NCBI GenBank assembly: GCA_030063045.1
Contig: JAQSEB010000001.1
Span: 930,001-994,000 of the forward strand
Direction of reading: 5' to 3'
Origin: Pratylenchus scribneri
Lineage: Eukaryota; Nematoda; Chromadorea; Rhabditida; Pratylenchidae
Length of the DNA: 64,000 nt
Shown piece after piece: positions 11,601-27,591 of the stretch (positions within the stretch are counted from its first letter, which is position 1; each line of letters opens with the position of its first letter). Below the pieces are notes generated by a model that saw only the letters and a list, made by a program, of their open reading frames with translations, searched no databases and was not told the origin of the DNA. The position numbers and the translations under genes are program-made.

Positions 11601-12993
11601 ACTAAGTTTTAATAATTCCGCCTGTTTAACTAAGTTTTAATAATTCCGCCTGGTTGACTAAGTTTTAATAATTCCGCCTGTTTAACTAAGTTTTAATAAT
11701 TCCGCCTGTTTAACTAAGTTTTAATAATTCCGCCTGGTTGACTAAGTTTTAATAATTCCGCCTGGTTGACTAAGTTTTAATAATTCCGCCTGTTTGACTA
11801 AGTTTTAATAATTCCGCCTGTTTAACTAAGTTTTAATAATTCCGCCTGTTTGACTAAGTTTTAATAATTCCGCCTGGTTGACTAAGTTTTAATAATTCCG
11901 CCTGGTTGACTAAGTTTTAATAATTCCGCCTGGTTGACTAAGTTTTAATAATTCCGCCTGTTTGACTAAGTTTTAATAATTCCGCCTGTTTAACTAAGTT
12001 TTAATAATTCCGCCTGTTTGACTAAGTTTTAATAATTCCGCCTGTTTGACTAAGTTTTAATAATTCCGCCTGGTTGACTAAGTTTTAATAATTCCGCCTG
12101 TTTAACTAAGTTTTAATAATTCCGCCTGGTTGACTAAGTTTTAATAATTCCGCCTGGTTGACTAAGTTTTAATAATTCCGCCTGTTTGACTAAGTTTTAA
12201 TAATTCCGCCTGGCGAACTTAGAATAATTCCGCCTGTTTTAATTCCGCCTGGCGAACTTAGAATAATTCCGCCTGTTTTAATTCCGCCTGGCGAACTTAG
12301 AATAATTCCGCCTGTTTTTAATTCCTTCTATTACTTAAACCAGTGAGGCATTTACTATTGAAAAAGCAAAAACAATATATCACATTTTAAAGATCTAAAT
12401 TTCCTCTACAATTTGGCTTAACAAAATTTTATAAAATTTAGATTAGCCTCTGAATATAAGGAAATAGAATAATTTGAGTTAAACCTATTTTTTACAAATT
12501 GTTTTAACATTACTAAAAATATAAAAGCCATTTTTTGGACGATATTTAACTCTGTTGATGACATATCACCTTCCCAAATTTGTTGCCTTCTTATTTATTT
12601 AGCTATGGTCAAATGAGTGTCCTAAATATTTGTGCCACAATGAGAATGGCCTAATAAATATCAATTCATTAATTAATATGCCCCAATGTGTTTTTTTTAC
12701 AGTTTCGTGCATGGCGACGTGGCAGTCGCCTTTCCATTGATGTGCTGAACAATGCGGCGGCGGCTTTGTGCCAATCCGCCGCGGATGGTGGCGACATAAG
12801 CAGAAAATGTGGCAAAAATCCGCAACATGGATTGTTGGGCAATTGGATGGGAATGTTGAAAAAAATGTTGGCCGATTGTATGCATCAGAAAAGGCCACCA
12901 GCAACAACAATGATGATGATGGACCCTCAAGGCGAATTGAGTTGCCTTCATCCACCACAGCAACAACAAAAGAAGGCGGCAACAGTGAATTGA
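8693..12993 (+). CDS. Unrecognised 430-aa protein, basic and low-complexity
   Basis: Seven exons with GT-AG borders close in a single frame: 8693-8921, 9626-9768, 9884-9964, 10409-10526, 10578-10786, 10838-11059, 12703-12993 (1293 bases). I do not recognise a family. Visible features: a Ser-containing ALTRHNSEPDLLGT segment near residue 40; a basic block RRISRKRSLTKANCP near 160; a Lys/Glu/Ser-rich middle with KRVSFSSPAP; KPILARKSSVATSSS near 290; AWRRGSRLSIDVLNN near 338; and a C-terminal run of Met, Pro and Gln. The repeated Arg-x-x-Ser pattern would suit basophilic kinases; that is inference. No signal peptide or clear membrane span. The start could instead be ATG 8807, losing 38 residues. 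AATAAA lies near 13055. Introns carry family A copies and a 28-bp minisatellite. Could be a fast-evolving regulatory protein. Confidence 0.7.
8958..9323. repeat. Family A palindromic element, full copy
   Basis: Reference copy. Outer ends are GTACCGCCGATTGAATA and an inverted GACGGTACTCAATT. Arms of about 85 bp (left 8990-9080, right 9205-9297) are inverted complements, carrying TTTGGAAGGC on the left and GCCTTCCAGAATTGG on the right, separated by an AT-rich loop with ATAGAATCCGAG. No coding capacity. MITE-like; lies in intron 1 of the 430-aa gene. Confidence 0.88.
10040..10342. repeat. Family A palindromic element
   Basis: Both arms present (CATAGCTCAATGAGG on the left, ATAACGCCTTCTG on the right); intron 3 of the 430-aa gene, about 65 bp from the next exon. 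Confidence 0.8.
11142..12325. repeat. 28-bp minisatellite, about 38 copies, then 24-bp variants
   Basis: Units of 28 bp built on TAATTCCGCCTG plus TTTGACTAAGTTTTAA, with TTTGACT, GGTTGACT, TTTAACT and TTTTACT variants interspersed. From about 12205 the unit changes to AATTCCGCCTGGCGAACTTAG, the form found again at 24.7 and 35 kb. Fills most of the intron 11060-12702 of the 430-aa gene. Confidence 0.97.
12345..12620. repeat. Family A element, degraded
   Basis: Both arms are recognisable but eroded (TTTCCTCTACAATTTGGCTT; ATATCACCTTCCCAAATTTG). Lies directly after the minisatellite and before the last exon of the 430-aa gene. Confidence 0.6.
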
Positions 12994-14596
12994 AAAGAAA
13001 AGAAAAGGAAAGATGAATTTTGAATTGGGAATTTGATGATTGGATTTGAGGGAATAATAAAAAAGGAAGAATATTTTATTGCCACCCCAAATTTTCATGA
13101 ATAAACATTTTTTGGTGCCCTTTCCGTCCATTCCTTCATTCCACCCATTCATTTTCCCGCATAATGCCCACAATACGGAGTGCCAACCTATTTCTTCCTT
13201 TGCACAAATTCAGCAGAGCCGGCTGTGACCAGGCGGAATTTCCCACTTTAAGCATAAATTCTGCCCCCCCCCTTCCCGGCCGGAAAATCGATGCTGCGGT
13301 CGTTATAGCCTGAGGGCATTGGGCTAAAAGAGGGACGAAATGCGAGACTCTCGAAGCCACCCATTCGCCATTCCTTCCCCGAGGCCTATTTTCTGTGGCG
13401 GTTGAAAAATGGGCCAAATGAGAGGGGAGGTGGGGAGAAGCAAGTGGCCACAGACGACAGCCTCCCCTCCTCCAAGGGCACTCTTCTCCTTCCTTCCTTC
13501 CCTTCCCATTCATTTCGCCTTTCAATTTTTAACCAGCCTTTTAGCTGCCATCACCTTCCTTCCTATACATTTCCCTCAAATACTACTAAAAATGTTGTTC
13601 AATTTTAATTGTTTTTACCACTTCAAATTGAACTAAACAAACCATCCATTCCCACATTTTTTGCCATCTTTTTGTCCGAAACAGGATATTCAGTATGGCC
13701 AATTCTTTATTTGGACTATTCTTTTGGCCATAGCTTTACAAGGAAGCAGCAAATTTGGGGAGGCATATCCCTTTTGAAAGCCCAAAATGTCTTAAAAAAG
13801 TGGCCTTACAAACTTTTTGAAAATTTAAAACAATCTGTCAAAAATTGTCATTTTTCAAATAAATACGGGTTTATGGAACCCAAAGGCAAGTAACTTTTTG
13901 AAGCTTAATTTTCTAGAATTTAAAATGGCCACTTTATAAATAATACTTTGCACTTTTAAATGGTATATCGCCTTACCAGATTGGATATTGCCTCGATGAA
14001 TTATAGGCTAAAACTGATGCAGATACTCTCAATTATCTTCTAACCTTTTTTGTTCCTCTTCAAGAAAAGCCTCTTTCTGTGTCAATTTTGCCTGTGGGAA
14101 AGTCGATAATTTTGGCCAAGGAGGATGCACCCTTTCCGTAAAAACTCCTAACAAGGCTCTCGTCACTATTCTTCTTCCTTTTTGGACCCGAAAATATGTG
14201 TGCCACATCTTTCAACCTTCTTCCGCCTCCTCTCCATTTTTGGCACTTTAGTTTGAGGCTTAAAATGTGCCGCCGCCTCCTTTGATTGGGGAATGAATGG
14301 CAACAAATTGGCTTAACAAAACAAGCAAAAACAATTTCTTATTCTCCCCCTCTTTTTTCTCTCATTTTTGATGCAAATTCCCCAATACCAATATTAGTCC
14401 GAATAAAATAGAAAATAGACTTTGAGGGTTTTTCCATCTGCCCATCCAATTTTATGCCAATTTTAGTGCGCCAATTTTTATAGCAAATTTGTCTCCAACC
14501 TCCCATTTATTTTCACACCCATTTTTGGGTATATTTTACCATCAATTTCGCGCACAAATTTCTTCTTTTCGCCTTCTAATTTGGCTTTTTTTAAGG
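12994..14596. other. Intergenic region before unc-1
   Basis: Contains the 3' UTR of the upstream gene (AATAAA near 13055), a C-rich stretch 13260-13510, one family A copy and probably the unc-1 promoter. Short open frames on both strands lack splice or family support. Confidence 0.55.
13690..14038. repeat. Family A palindromic element
   Basis: Full copy: TTTTGGCCATAGCTTTACAAGG at the left, TATATCGCCTTACCAG at the right; loop with ACGGGTTTATGG. Intergenic. Confidence 0.82.
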
Positions 14597-17500
14597 ATGG
14601 CTTCCTCCAAAGAGCAAAGGGGAGAGCCTCAATGGGTTGCGCCGAATACGCAACAGGTAAAAAATTGAATTAATTGGGTGAATATGCAATTCCTCTGCAG
14701 GATGTGCCACAATCTGCGGATTACGAAAATTTGGGCACATTTTTTGGGTATGCCACCCCAATCCCCACTATATGGGGACATTTCAGTACCACCAATATAT
14801 AGTACATCGGATATTCTTATCAATATCTCAAAGAGGCAATAACAATTTTAGGAAGACGATATGCCTTTTGAAGGCCCTAAAAATAGTCCAAAAAGTGGTA
14901 ATAAATTTGTTAAGAATTTATCTTTTTAATTTAGTTATTCCTATCTTTGATTATATTAGCCTCATTTTATGAGGAAAAGCCGTTTATTTTAGAAATAGTT
15001 AAAATTTTCAAAAATTAACAAGCCACTTTATAGAGGACTTTTAGTGCTTTCAAATGACATATCGCCTTCCTCTATTAGCTGTTTCCCTTTTGAGTTATGG
15101 CCAATTTGGCGAAATTGGCGGTACTGAAATGTCCCTCTACATTTCCCATCCACAAAGTTCATCCCAAAACCCAACTGTTATTTAAGATATGCTCTTGTGG
15201 TGCTCTCCTGGTTCCTCATCATTATTACTTTCCCATTCTCAATGTGCGTTTGCCTCAAAGTGATCAAGGAATATGAGGTAATTGCCACCAAACCCCTTGC
15301 TTTTAATCCCCATTTCCAATGTTCAGCGGGTCGTCATCTTTCGAATTGGTCGACTCATTTTCGGCGGTGCTCGGGGCCCCGGAATGATTTTCGTGGTTTG
15401 TCCCTTCCTCCGAATCAGGATGATTGGATACCGCCAATTGAATTCCTAGGCCATTATTTTGGCCTTAATTCAATAAGGAAGTAGCCAATTTAAGAAGGTG
15501 ATATGCCATTTTAAAGCCTTAAAAGTTCTCTAAAAAGTGGCTTAAAATTTTTAAATTTAAATAAATTTGAAGAATAAACGGCTTTCCTCCAAAAATTCCG
15601 ATTCATTACATTTAAAGGCATGTAATATTTTTGAAATTTAGCAATCATAAAATTAAAATAGGCCATTTTTTAGAGGACACTTTTGGCTTTTCAATGGTAT
15701 ATTTCCTTCCAAAATTGGTTAACGCCTCGATGAGATATGGTCCAAAAACTAATTCAAATATTAATCGGCGGTACTCAATTATTCATTGCCCCTTTCCCCT
15801 CAAATTCCCACCAAATCCTTTCAAGATCCCCTGCATTGACACTTATCGCAAAATTGACCTCAGGTTATTTTCAATTCCCATCCACTAATCCCCCCCGTTT
15901 TAGGGTTGTTTCCTACGCGGTGCCACCCCAGGAAATCCTGTCGAAGGATTCGGTGACGGTCAGCGTCGATGCTGTTGTCTATTTTCGTACATCCGATCCG
16001 ATTGCCTCCGTCAACAATGTGGACGATGCAATCTATTCCACAAAATTGTTGGCCCAAACCACACTCAGGTATTCCTCCCTTTATGATTCAATAACAGAAT
16101 TCAATTGATAACAATTCAAGAATGAATGAGGATTGAGAGAGGGAAAATGCAATAATAAAAGCACATTTAATTAAATACTCTGGTTTAGATTAGGACAAAA
16201 TTGTTCAGAGAAATATTAAGGACGAAACATTAATTGGGCTATCGACGATTTTATTTGGCCTGCTGGATGCTGGGGGCCTATTCAAAGTTAAATCAAAAAT
16301 GAATACGGTAGGGGAGGAGACATTTCAATACCCGAGGCTATTCCTTTGAATATATCTTAATATTATAAATTTAACATAGAAAAGTTCAAAGGGTCCTCTA
16401 CAATTTGGACAATTTTAAATTTTTGAAATCAATCACATGTTAAATTTACATACATTTGACTTTAATAAACCCGAATTTTTGGAAGAAAAACCTATCATTT
16501 TAGAAATTATTTTAATTTTAAAATAATAGGAAAGACCACTTTTTAGAGGACATTTATTGCTTTCAATTGGTATATCGTTTTCCAAAATTGGTAAATGCCT
16601 CGCTGATGAGATATGGACAAAAAACTAATGGAGTATTTAATTCTGTAGAGGGAAGAATCAATTTCATAGCCGGAGGCTGATTTATTTGATTTCTTTCCTT
16701 CTTTGCAATAAGCGGTACCGTATTTCTATTCCCTTCTTCTCATTTATAGCCGGAGAAAATAATCAAGGAGGAAGGACCGTTGAGAATACTGTAGTAGAAA
16801 TATTTGGCATTAGTTTATTGTCCATATCTCAGCAAGGTATTAGCCAATTTGGGAAGGCAATAATACCATTTTAAAGCTCAAACTTCCTCTTATAAAGTGG
16901 ACTTTTTAATTTTATAAAATTCAAGCCTTAAAACATTTATATGCCTTTGAATGTAATGGACTTAAATTTATTAAGGAATGACCGTTTTTCTATAAACATT
17001 TTTATTTTTAAGTTTTCAATGCCATTTTTAGAAGACATTTAGAATTTACGCATAAAATATTGCTTTATCGAATTGGTTCTTTGTTATGTTATAATCCGAA
17101 AAATTAAAAATTCTAGAAAATGGGGGCAGTGCGAAAAATTTAAAATACTAATTAAATCATCCACTAATAAGTTTTCAATTTAATTCCATTTCTGATGGAT
17201 TGGAATATTCCCAAAATTATATGGACATTTGGCACATTCATTATTATAATTCTATTCAGGAATGCGTTGGGCATGAAAACATTGACCGAAATGCTGACGG
17301 AAAGGGAGGCCATCGCCCAACTGTGCGAAACAATTCTGGACGAAGGCACCGAACATTGGGGAGTGAAAGTGGAACGTGTGGAGGTGAAGGACATTCGATT
17401 GCCACAACAATTGACGCGGGCAATGGCAGCCGAGGCAGAGGCGGCCCGTGAAGCCAGGGCAAAAGTTGTGGCCGCGGAAGGGGAACAAAAGGTGCGCGAA

Positions 17501-18022
17501 ATGTGGATTTTTGGCCACATTTATTTTGTTTGTTTAGGCATCGAGGGCATTGAAGGAGGCTGCGGATGTGATTCAGGCCAATCCGGTTGCATTGCAATTG
17601 CGCCATCTTCAGGTGGAAATTTAATAATTGCCAAAAAAAACATTGAAATTGCCGAAAAATTTTTTAAAATAATAATATTGAGGCTCATAACAAAGTGTTT
17701 GGGGGGGGGTATATGATTAGGTTTAGGTTAGGTTCAAATTACTGGGAGAATACGAAAGCCTGATTTGGCCAAATTATATGGCCTTAAAGAGATTATTTTG
17801 GACATGGAAGTTTCGGCAAAATATAAAATATTCAATCCATTTATTTATGCCATTTATTTTATGTAGGCATTGAGCAGCATTGCTGCCGAACACAATTCCA
17901 CAATTGTCTTTCCTGTGCCGGTGGAAATGTTTGGTGAGAAGAAGAAAATGGGCATAATAGTAAAATTAAACAAATTAATTGTCCCCATTTTAGGTGCGTT
18001 CATGAACAAAAAGGATGAATAA
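14597..18022 (+). CDS. unc-1: UNC-1-type stomatin (band 7 / SPFH protein)
   Basis: Monotopic membrane protein of the stomatin family; in C. elegans UNC-1 works with gap junctions and ion channels in excitable cells. Ten exons (14597-14656, 14701-14747, 15187-15277, 15327-15395, 15826-15863, 15904-16068, 17260-17491, 17538-17612, 17867-17933, 17994-18022) give 290 aa, the usual length. The N-terminus ends in DVPQSADYENLGTFFG; a hydrophobic hairpin follows (LSWFLIIITFPFSMCVCLK), then YERVVIFRIGRL, the SPFH core with VSYAVPPQEILSKDSVTVSV and TLRNALGMKTLTEMLTERE, an Ala/Glu/Arg coiled coil (MAAEAEAAREARAKVVAAEG) and the C-terminus FPVPVEMFGAFM. These match UNC-1 closely, as I recall it, so orthology is likely. 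The acceptor TTTTTTAAG sits one base before the ATG and suggests trans-splicing. Introns 2, 4 and 6 carry four family A elements. Confidence 0.97.
14785..15135. repeat. Family A palindromic element
   Basis: Full copy in unc-1 intron 2, ending about 50 bp before exon 3. Bounded by AGTACCACC and GGCGGTACTGAAATG. Confidence 0.83.
15427..15783. repeat. Family A palindromic element
   Basis: Full copy in unc-1 intron 4, flanked by ATACCGCCAATTGAATT and CGGCGGTACTCAATT; it starts about 32 bp after exon 4. Confidence 0.85.
16380..16645. repeat. Family A element, left end lost
   Basis: The left arm begins only at GGGTCCTCTACAATTTGG; the right arm is complete. Lies in unc-1 intron 6. Nearby text AAGCGGTACCGTATT (about 16711-16725) recurs near 28345, hinting at a longer unit around both copies. 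Confidence 0.7.
16786..17105. repeat. Family A element, diverged
   Basis: Left arm clear (TGTCCATATCTCAGCAAGG); right arm eroded. Second copy in unc-1 intron 6. Confidence 0.65.
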
Positions 18023-21000
18023 AATGGATTGATGTAATATTCATAGATAGATGAATTTGATTTTGATTATAATTAATTTGAATGGAATCTCATCCCCCCT
18101 TATTATATTAATGTTTCCTCCCAATTATTTCCATTGTTTTTAATGCCAAAAATGCGCTTCACAATTTTTGATTGCGCCATTCATTCTCGACAATTTTTTA
18201 CATTCTTTCCACCCCCCCCCCCTTCTCTCTCTCTCTTTAAATGATAAAAAATTCCCTCTTTTCTTTTAGGCTTTTCATTTTTTTTTAAATTTAATAAAAT
18301 AATTCCCAATAAATGAAAAAATGACGTTTTGATTCCTCTCAACAATTTTAATTAGCCACTGCTGGGCATATTAATGAATCATACATTTTTAGATTGAATT
18401 CAAAGGGATAAATGGGTAAAAAATGTAGAAAGAGTCGATTCCTGAAGCCGATGGCAAAAAGCCGAGGATTTAAGCAATGTTTCCGGAATGAAATACATTT
18501 ACAATAAAAAAAAAAACATATTTCCGAAATGTAACCCATCCGAAATATACAAAAATCAGAATTTTTCCGAAATTAAATAAAAAAAATCTGAACCACAGAT
18601 TGAATGAAGCATAAAAAATCAGAATTACCAAAAAATCCAAATCCAAAACCAAAACTCTCAGAGGTCATTTTCTCCTTCATCAATTTCGCTGCTTTTTGTT
18701 TCATTTTTGCAGTTTTCCTTTTCCATTTTTATTTATTTTTTGCTTCCTCCCAATCCCAATTCAAGCTGTTATTCTCGGCCTTCGGTGCCAGTCCCTGTCG
18801 GTCACTCGGCTTCTTCATTGGACTTTTCCTCCGTTTTTCTTTGCCCGGGGCTGGCACCGTCCCAATGGCCGAGGGCGGCAAAAGACTGACCATCAACATA
18901 GCAAGAAAAAAAGGAGAAGGGAATGGATGGGGCTTTTGGGTGGGGGTTTGGGCCTTTGGCCGAGAGGGGACGTAAAAAAGGAGGAGGCGAAAAGGGGAAT
19001 TGGTGCCAGCCGGTGCTGACCATTGGTCAGTCCCCGGGGCGGATGGAGGGAACAACGCACAACACCATCAGAGCCAGGGGGAAAAGACGGACAAACAAAT
19101 CAACCACAGCAAGCAAGCCATCCAGCCCCAGTCGGCCCTGCTGTCCCCCACCCTTTCAATGTGCTCCTCTTGTGTTTTTCAAATTCCACCACCACCCCCT
19201 TCCCTTTGGCGGAGTTGGACACTGACCGACTATCATCAAATTCAGTTCAAATGAGGATGAATTGAGCCAAGAATTCGCGCAAAAATGACCGTAGCTCCTT
19301 CCAATTTTTGCCCTTTTTCCTTCAGGCAAAATGCCGTTGATATATTCCCAAAAGTCTCCTTTTCAATAATTTTCAATTATTATTTCCCATTTTAATTCAT
19401 TTAAATCATATTTTCATAGCATTTATTCCATTTTGGGGGAGTGACCATTGCCCACAATCACATTGGCCTTTAGGCGCCAAAGGCGAAAGTAGGGAAGGAA
19501 GGGGAGAATATAGGCGAAAAGAGGGGAATTGGCTGGAGGGAGAGGCGAGGAATCCCCGCCGGCTGGCACGAGCAGCCGCGGGCGAACGGCGGGAAAAAGG
19601 GAGAAGAAGAGCAATGGGTGGAAAATGGGAGGGGTTGGGACGATTTTTTGGGGGCGAAAGGCTGGGGGCAAAAAGGGAAAATAGATGGATTGGAAGGGGA
19701 GGTGGACAATGCCCAAATGCGCCCTAAATAAAGCGAGCTGGCGATGGAACTTTGCATTTTTTTCATTTCAAATTTTTGTGTTGGCGAACAACCAAAATTG
19801 GTCTTTTTGAACATTTTTTCATATTTTTGAATTGGTTTATTTTAATTTGAATGAATGTCCCTTTCCTCCTTCTTCTCTGTTTGTTTTTGTTTCCCTGCGC
19901 GAAGGCCGCCCTCCCCTTTCCCCCTTCCCAAAAATTCGAGGACCCCTCCTCAATCCGCGAAAATCCCCCACCACCCCAAAAAAGCCTTTGCTTTGCGCAT
20001 CCATCCCTCCTTTCCCGATGCGCCGTCCACTCTCCTTCGCCCAAAAATTCTTCTTTGTGGTTGTCAATGTTTTGTTTCGCCCCAGCCGACGATGATGATG
20101 ATGACCCTTTTGTGCTTTTGGGATGCTCAAACAAAAGAGGGGGGAAAATGACCACCTCATCCATGGGGGCAAAAGGACCGGTCGAAAGCTCATCCCCCAG
20201 AGCCATTATTTTTTTTGCTGAATGCATTTTTATTCCCACTTTCCATTTTTGTGTCAAACTGACTTTTGCCCTTCACCGCCGGCGTTCGTCCTTCCACCCC
20301 CTCCCCCACCCCCATTTCCCATTCCCAATCCAACACAACAACAACATCAACCCCCAAAAACATTCATCCAAGAAAGGAATGGGGGGGGGAATGTGTTGCA
20401 AAGGCCTCTTTTGGGGATGGCCGTCCCCGGCTGTCACTGACTGGCTCCGCCCCTTCTAGCCGAGCCCAGTGGCCATGATGAAGTGGGGGAGGAGGAAAGG
20501 GTGCCGGCCATCGAAAGGCAAAAAGTGGCGAATGAAAATGACCAAAAGGGAATGGCCTTTTCCTCTCTGAACTGAATGAATGTTTTTGAACATTGTTTTT
20601 GAACCTTTTATCTAATTGCCTCCAAAACATTTTCAGGCCATTTTTTAATCATCCATTTTTATCCCTCTAATTCGCGGGTCGACCTTCCATATTTCCTCCA
20701 TTTTGCCATTTTTGTCTGATTGGATATGGTGATCATCCAGGTCAGCTTCTTCCCCTTCAAATGGGCAAGGGACAATTGAGTACTCGAATTAGTTTTTGAC
20801 CAATATCTCAAAGAAACAATAGCCAATCTTCGAAGGCGATATATTTTTTGAAAGCACTAAATGTCCTCTAAAAAGTGGCTTTAAAATTTTTATGAATTTC
20901 ACTTTTTATAATTTAGTTATTTATATTTGAATTTAATAGACTCGAATTTCTGATGACTAGAGGAAAATTCGATTATTTTACAAATTATTACGAGTTTTCA

Positions 21001-21186
21001 AAAAATTATAAGGCCACTTTTTAGAGGACATTTAGGGCTTTCGAATGTTATATCCCTTCCTAAATTGATTGCTTCCTTGTTGAGATATGGCCAAAAAATG
21101 GTCAAAGTACTCAATTTCCTGTTTCTACTCCAAATATTTCTTCTTAATTCGGCATAATTCCCCATAATTCCATTTGTTTTTTGAAG
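18023..21186. other. Gene-poor, GC-rich region upstream of the zinc-finger gene
   Basis: No gene can be supported. Open frames of 100-200 codons occur on both strands at 18.7-20.5 kb but overlap one another, are low-complexity and lack a coherent exon series. The plus strand is purine-rich at about 19430-19730 and pyrimidine-rich at about 19860-20350. Probably holds the promoter and first exon or exons of the zinc-finger gene. AATAAA motifs near 18290 and 18313 may serve unc-1. Confidence 0.5.
20777..21117. repeat. Family A palindromic element
   Basis: Full copy bounded by GAGTACTCGAATTAG and AAAGTACTCAATTT, ending about 70 bp before the first supported zinc-finger exon. Confidence 0.83.
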
Positions 21187-26836
<5,650 letters not shown>

Positions 26837-27591
26837 ATGCGGGCAACCAATTATTCCCAATTGTTTTGGTTCAAAAATGAACGACGATGGCACAATCCAA
26901 CAAATGTTTTTGACGCAACAATTCTCATTCATTAACATCATTTTTAAATTATAAAATCAAATTGTTCATTTCCCCAAACTAGTCGCCCCATATTCCCCCT
27001 CATTCCATTCATTCCGCCAAAGGACGATTCAATACTGTCGATTGAGTGTATTTGGCCAATTTCATTTGTCCATAGCTCAAAAAGGAAGCAACCAATTTTG
27101 AAAGGCATTATGCCATTTGAAAGCTAAAAGTGTCCTCTAAAAAGTGGCCTTATAAATTTTTTGAACCCATAAAATTACTTGTGGAATAAACGGATTTTCC
27201 TCTAATCCATCAGAAATTAGGGTTCATTAGACTAAAAGACATGAAGCTTTTTGAATTCCGAGAATTTATAAGATTAAAAGAGGCCACTTTTTAGATGACA
27301 CTTTTGGCTTTTGATTGAAATATTGCCTTCCAAAATTGGCTATTGCCTCGCTGAGATATGAACCAAAAACCGATGAAGACACTCAATCGATCGTATTGAA
27401 TCATCCCCCAATCCCCCATCCATTCCCATTCTCAAAGTCTTTCACAATTTTGCCCCAAATAATTTATTTTATTCAATTCAATATTCCCTCCCTCCATTAA
27501 TTTGCTCTTTCAAACAAAAATCATTTCCCTCCGGTAGTTCAGAATTTTCTTTTTGATTTATTTCAATTTTGATTAAAATAAAAACATTTAT
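26837..27591. other. Convergent intergenic region
   Basis: 3' ends of the zinc-finger gene (plus) and the TPM-domain gene (minus) face each other here. Apart from one family A copy I see nothing coding. Confidence 0.6.
27029..27402. repeat. Family A palindromic element
   Basis: Full intergenic copy; outer ends ATACTGTCGATTGAGTGTA and an inverted ACTCAATCGATCGTATTGAA, among the best-preserved ends in the window. Confidence 0.85.

Noticed and set aside
12768..13016. Alternative frame of the last exon of the 430-aa gene
   Set aside because: Only the frame ending at 12993 continues the phase of the six upstream exons.
18604..19265. Several 60-120-codon frames as exons of an unknown gene
   Set aside because: Many mutually exclusive frames, no consistent splice chain and Pro/Ser/Gly-biased content.
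19763..20459. Overlapping 160-200-codon frames on opposite strands as genes
   Set aside because: They follow from GC-rich, low-complexity composition, overlap antisense to each other, and have no exon continuation.
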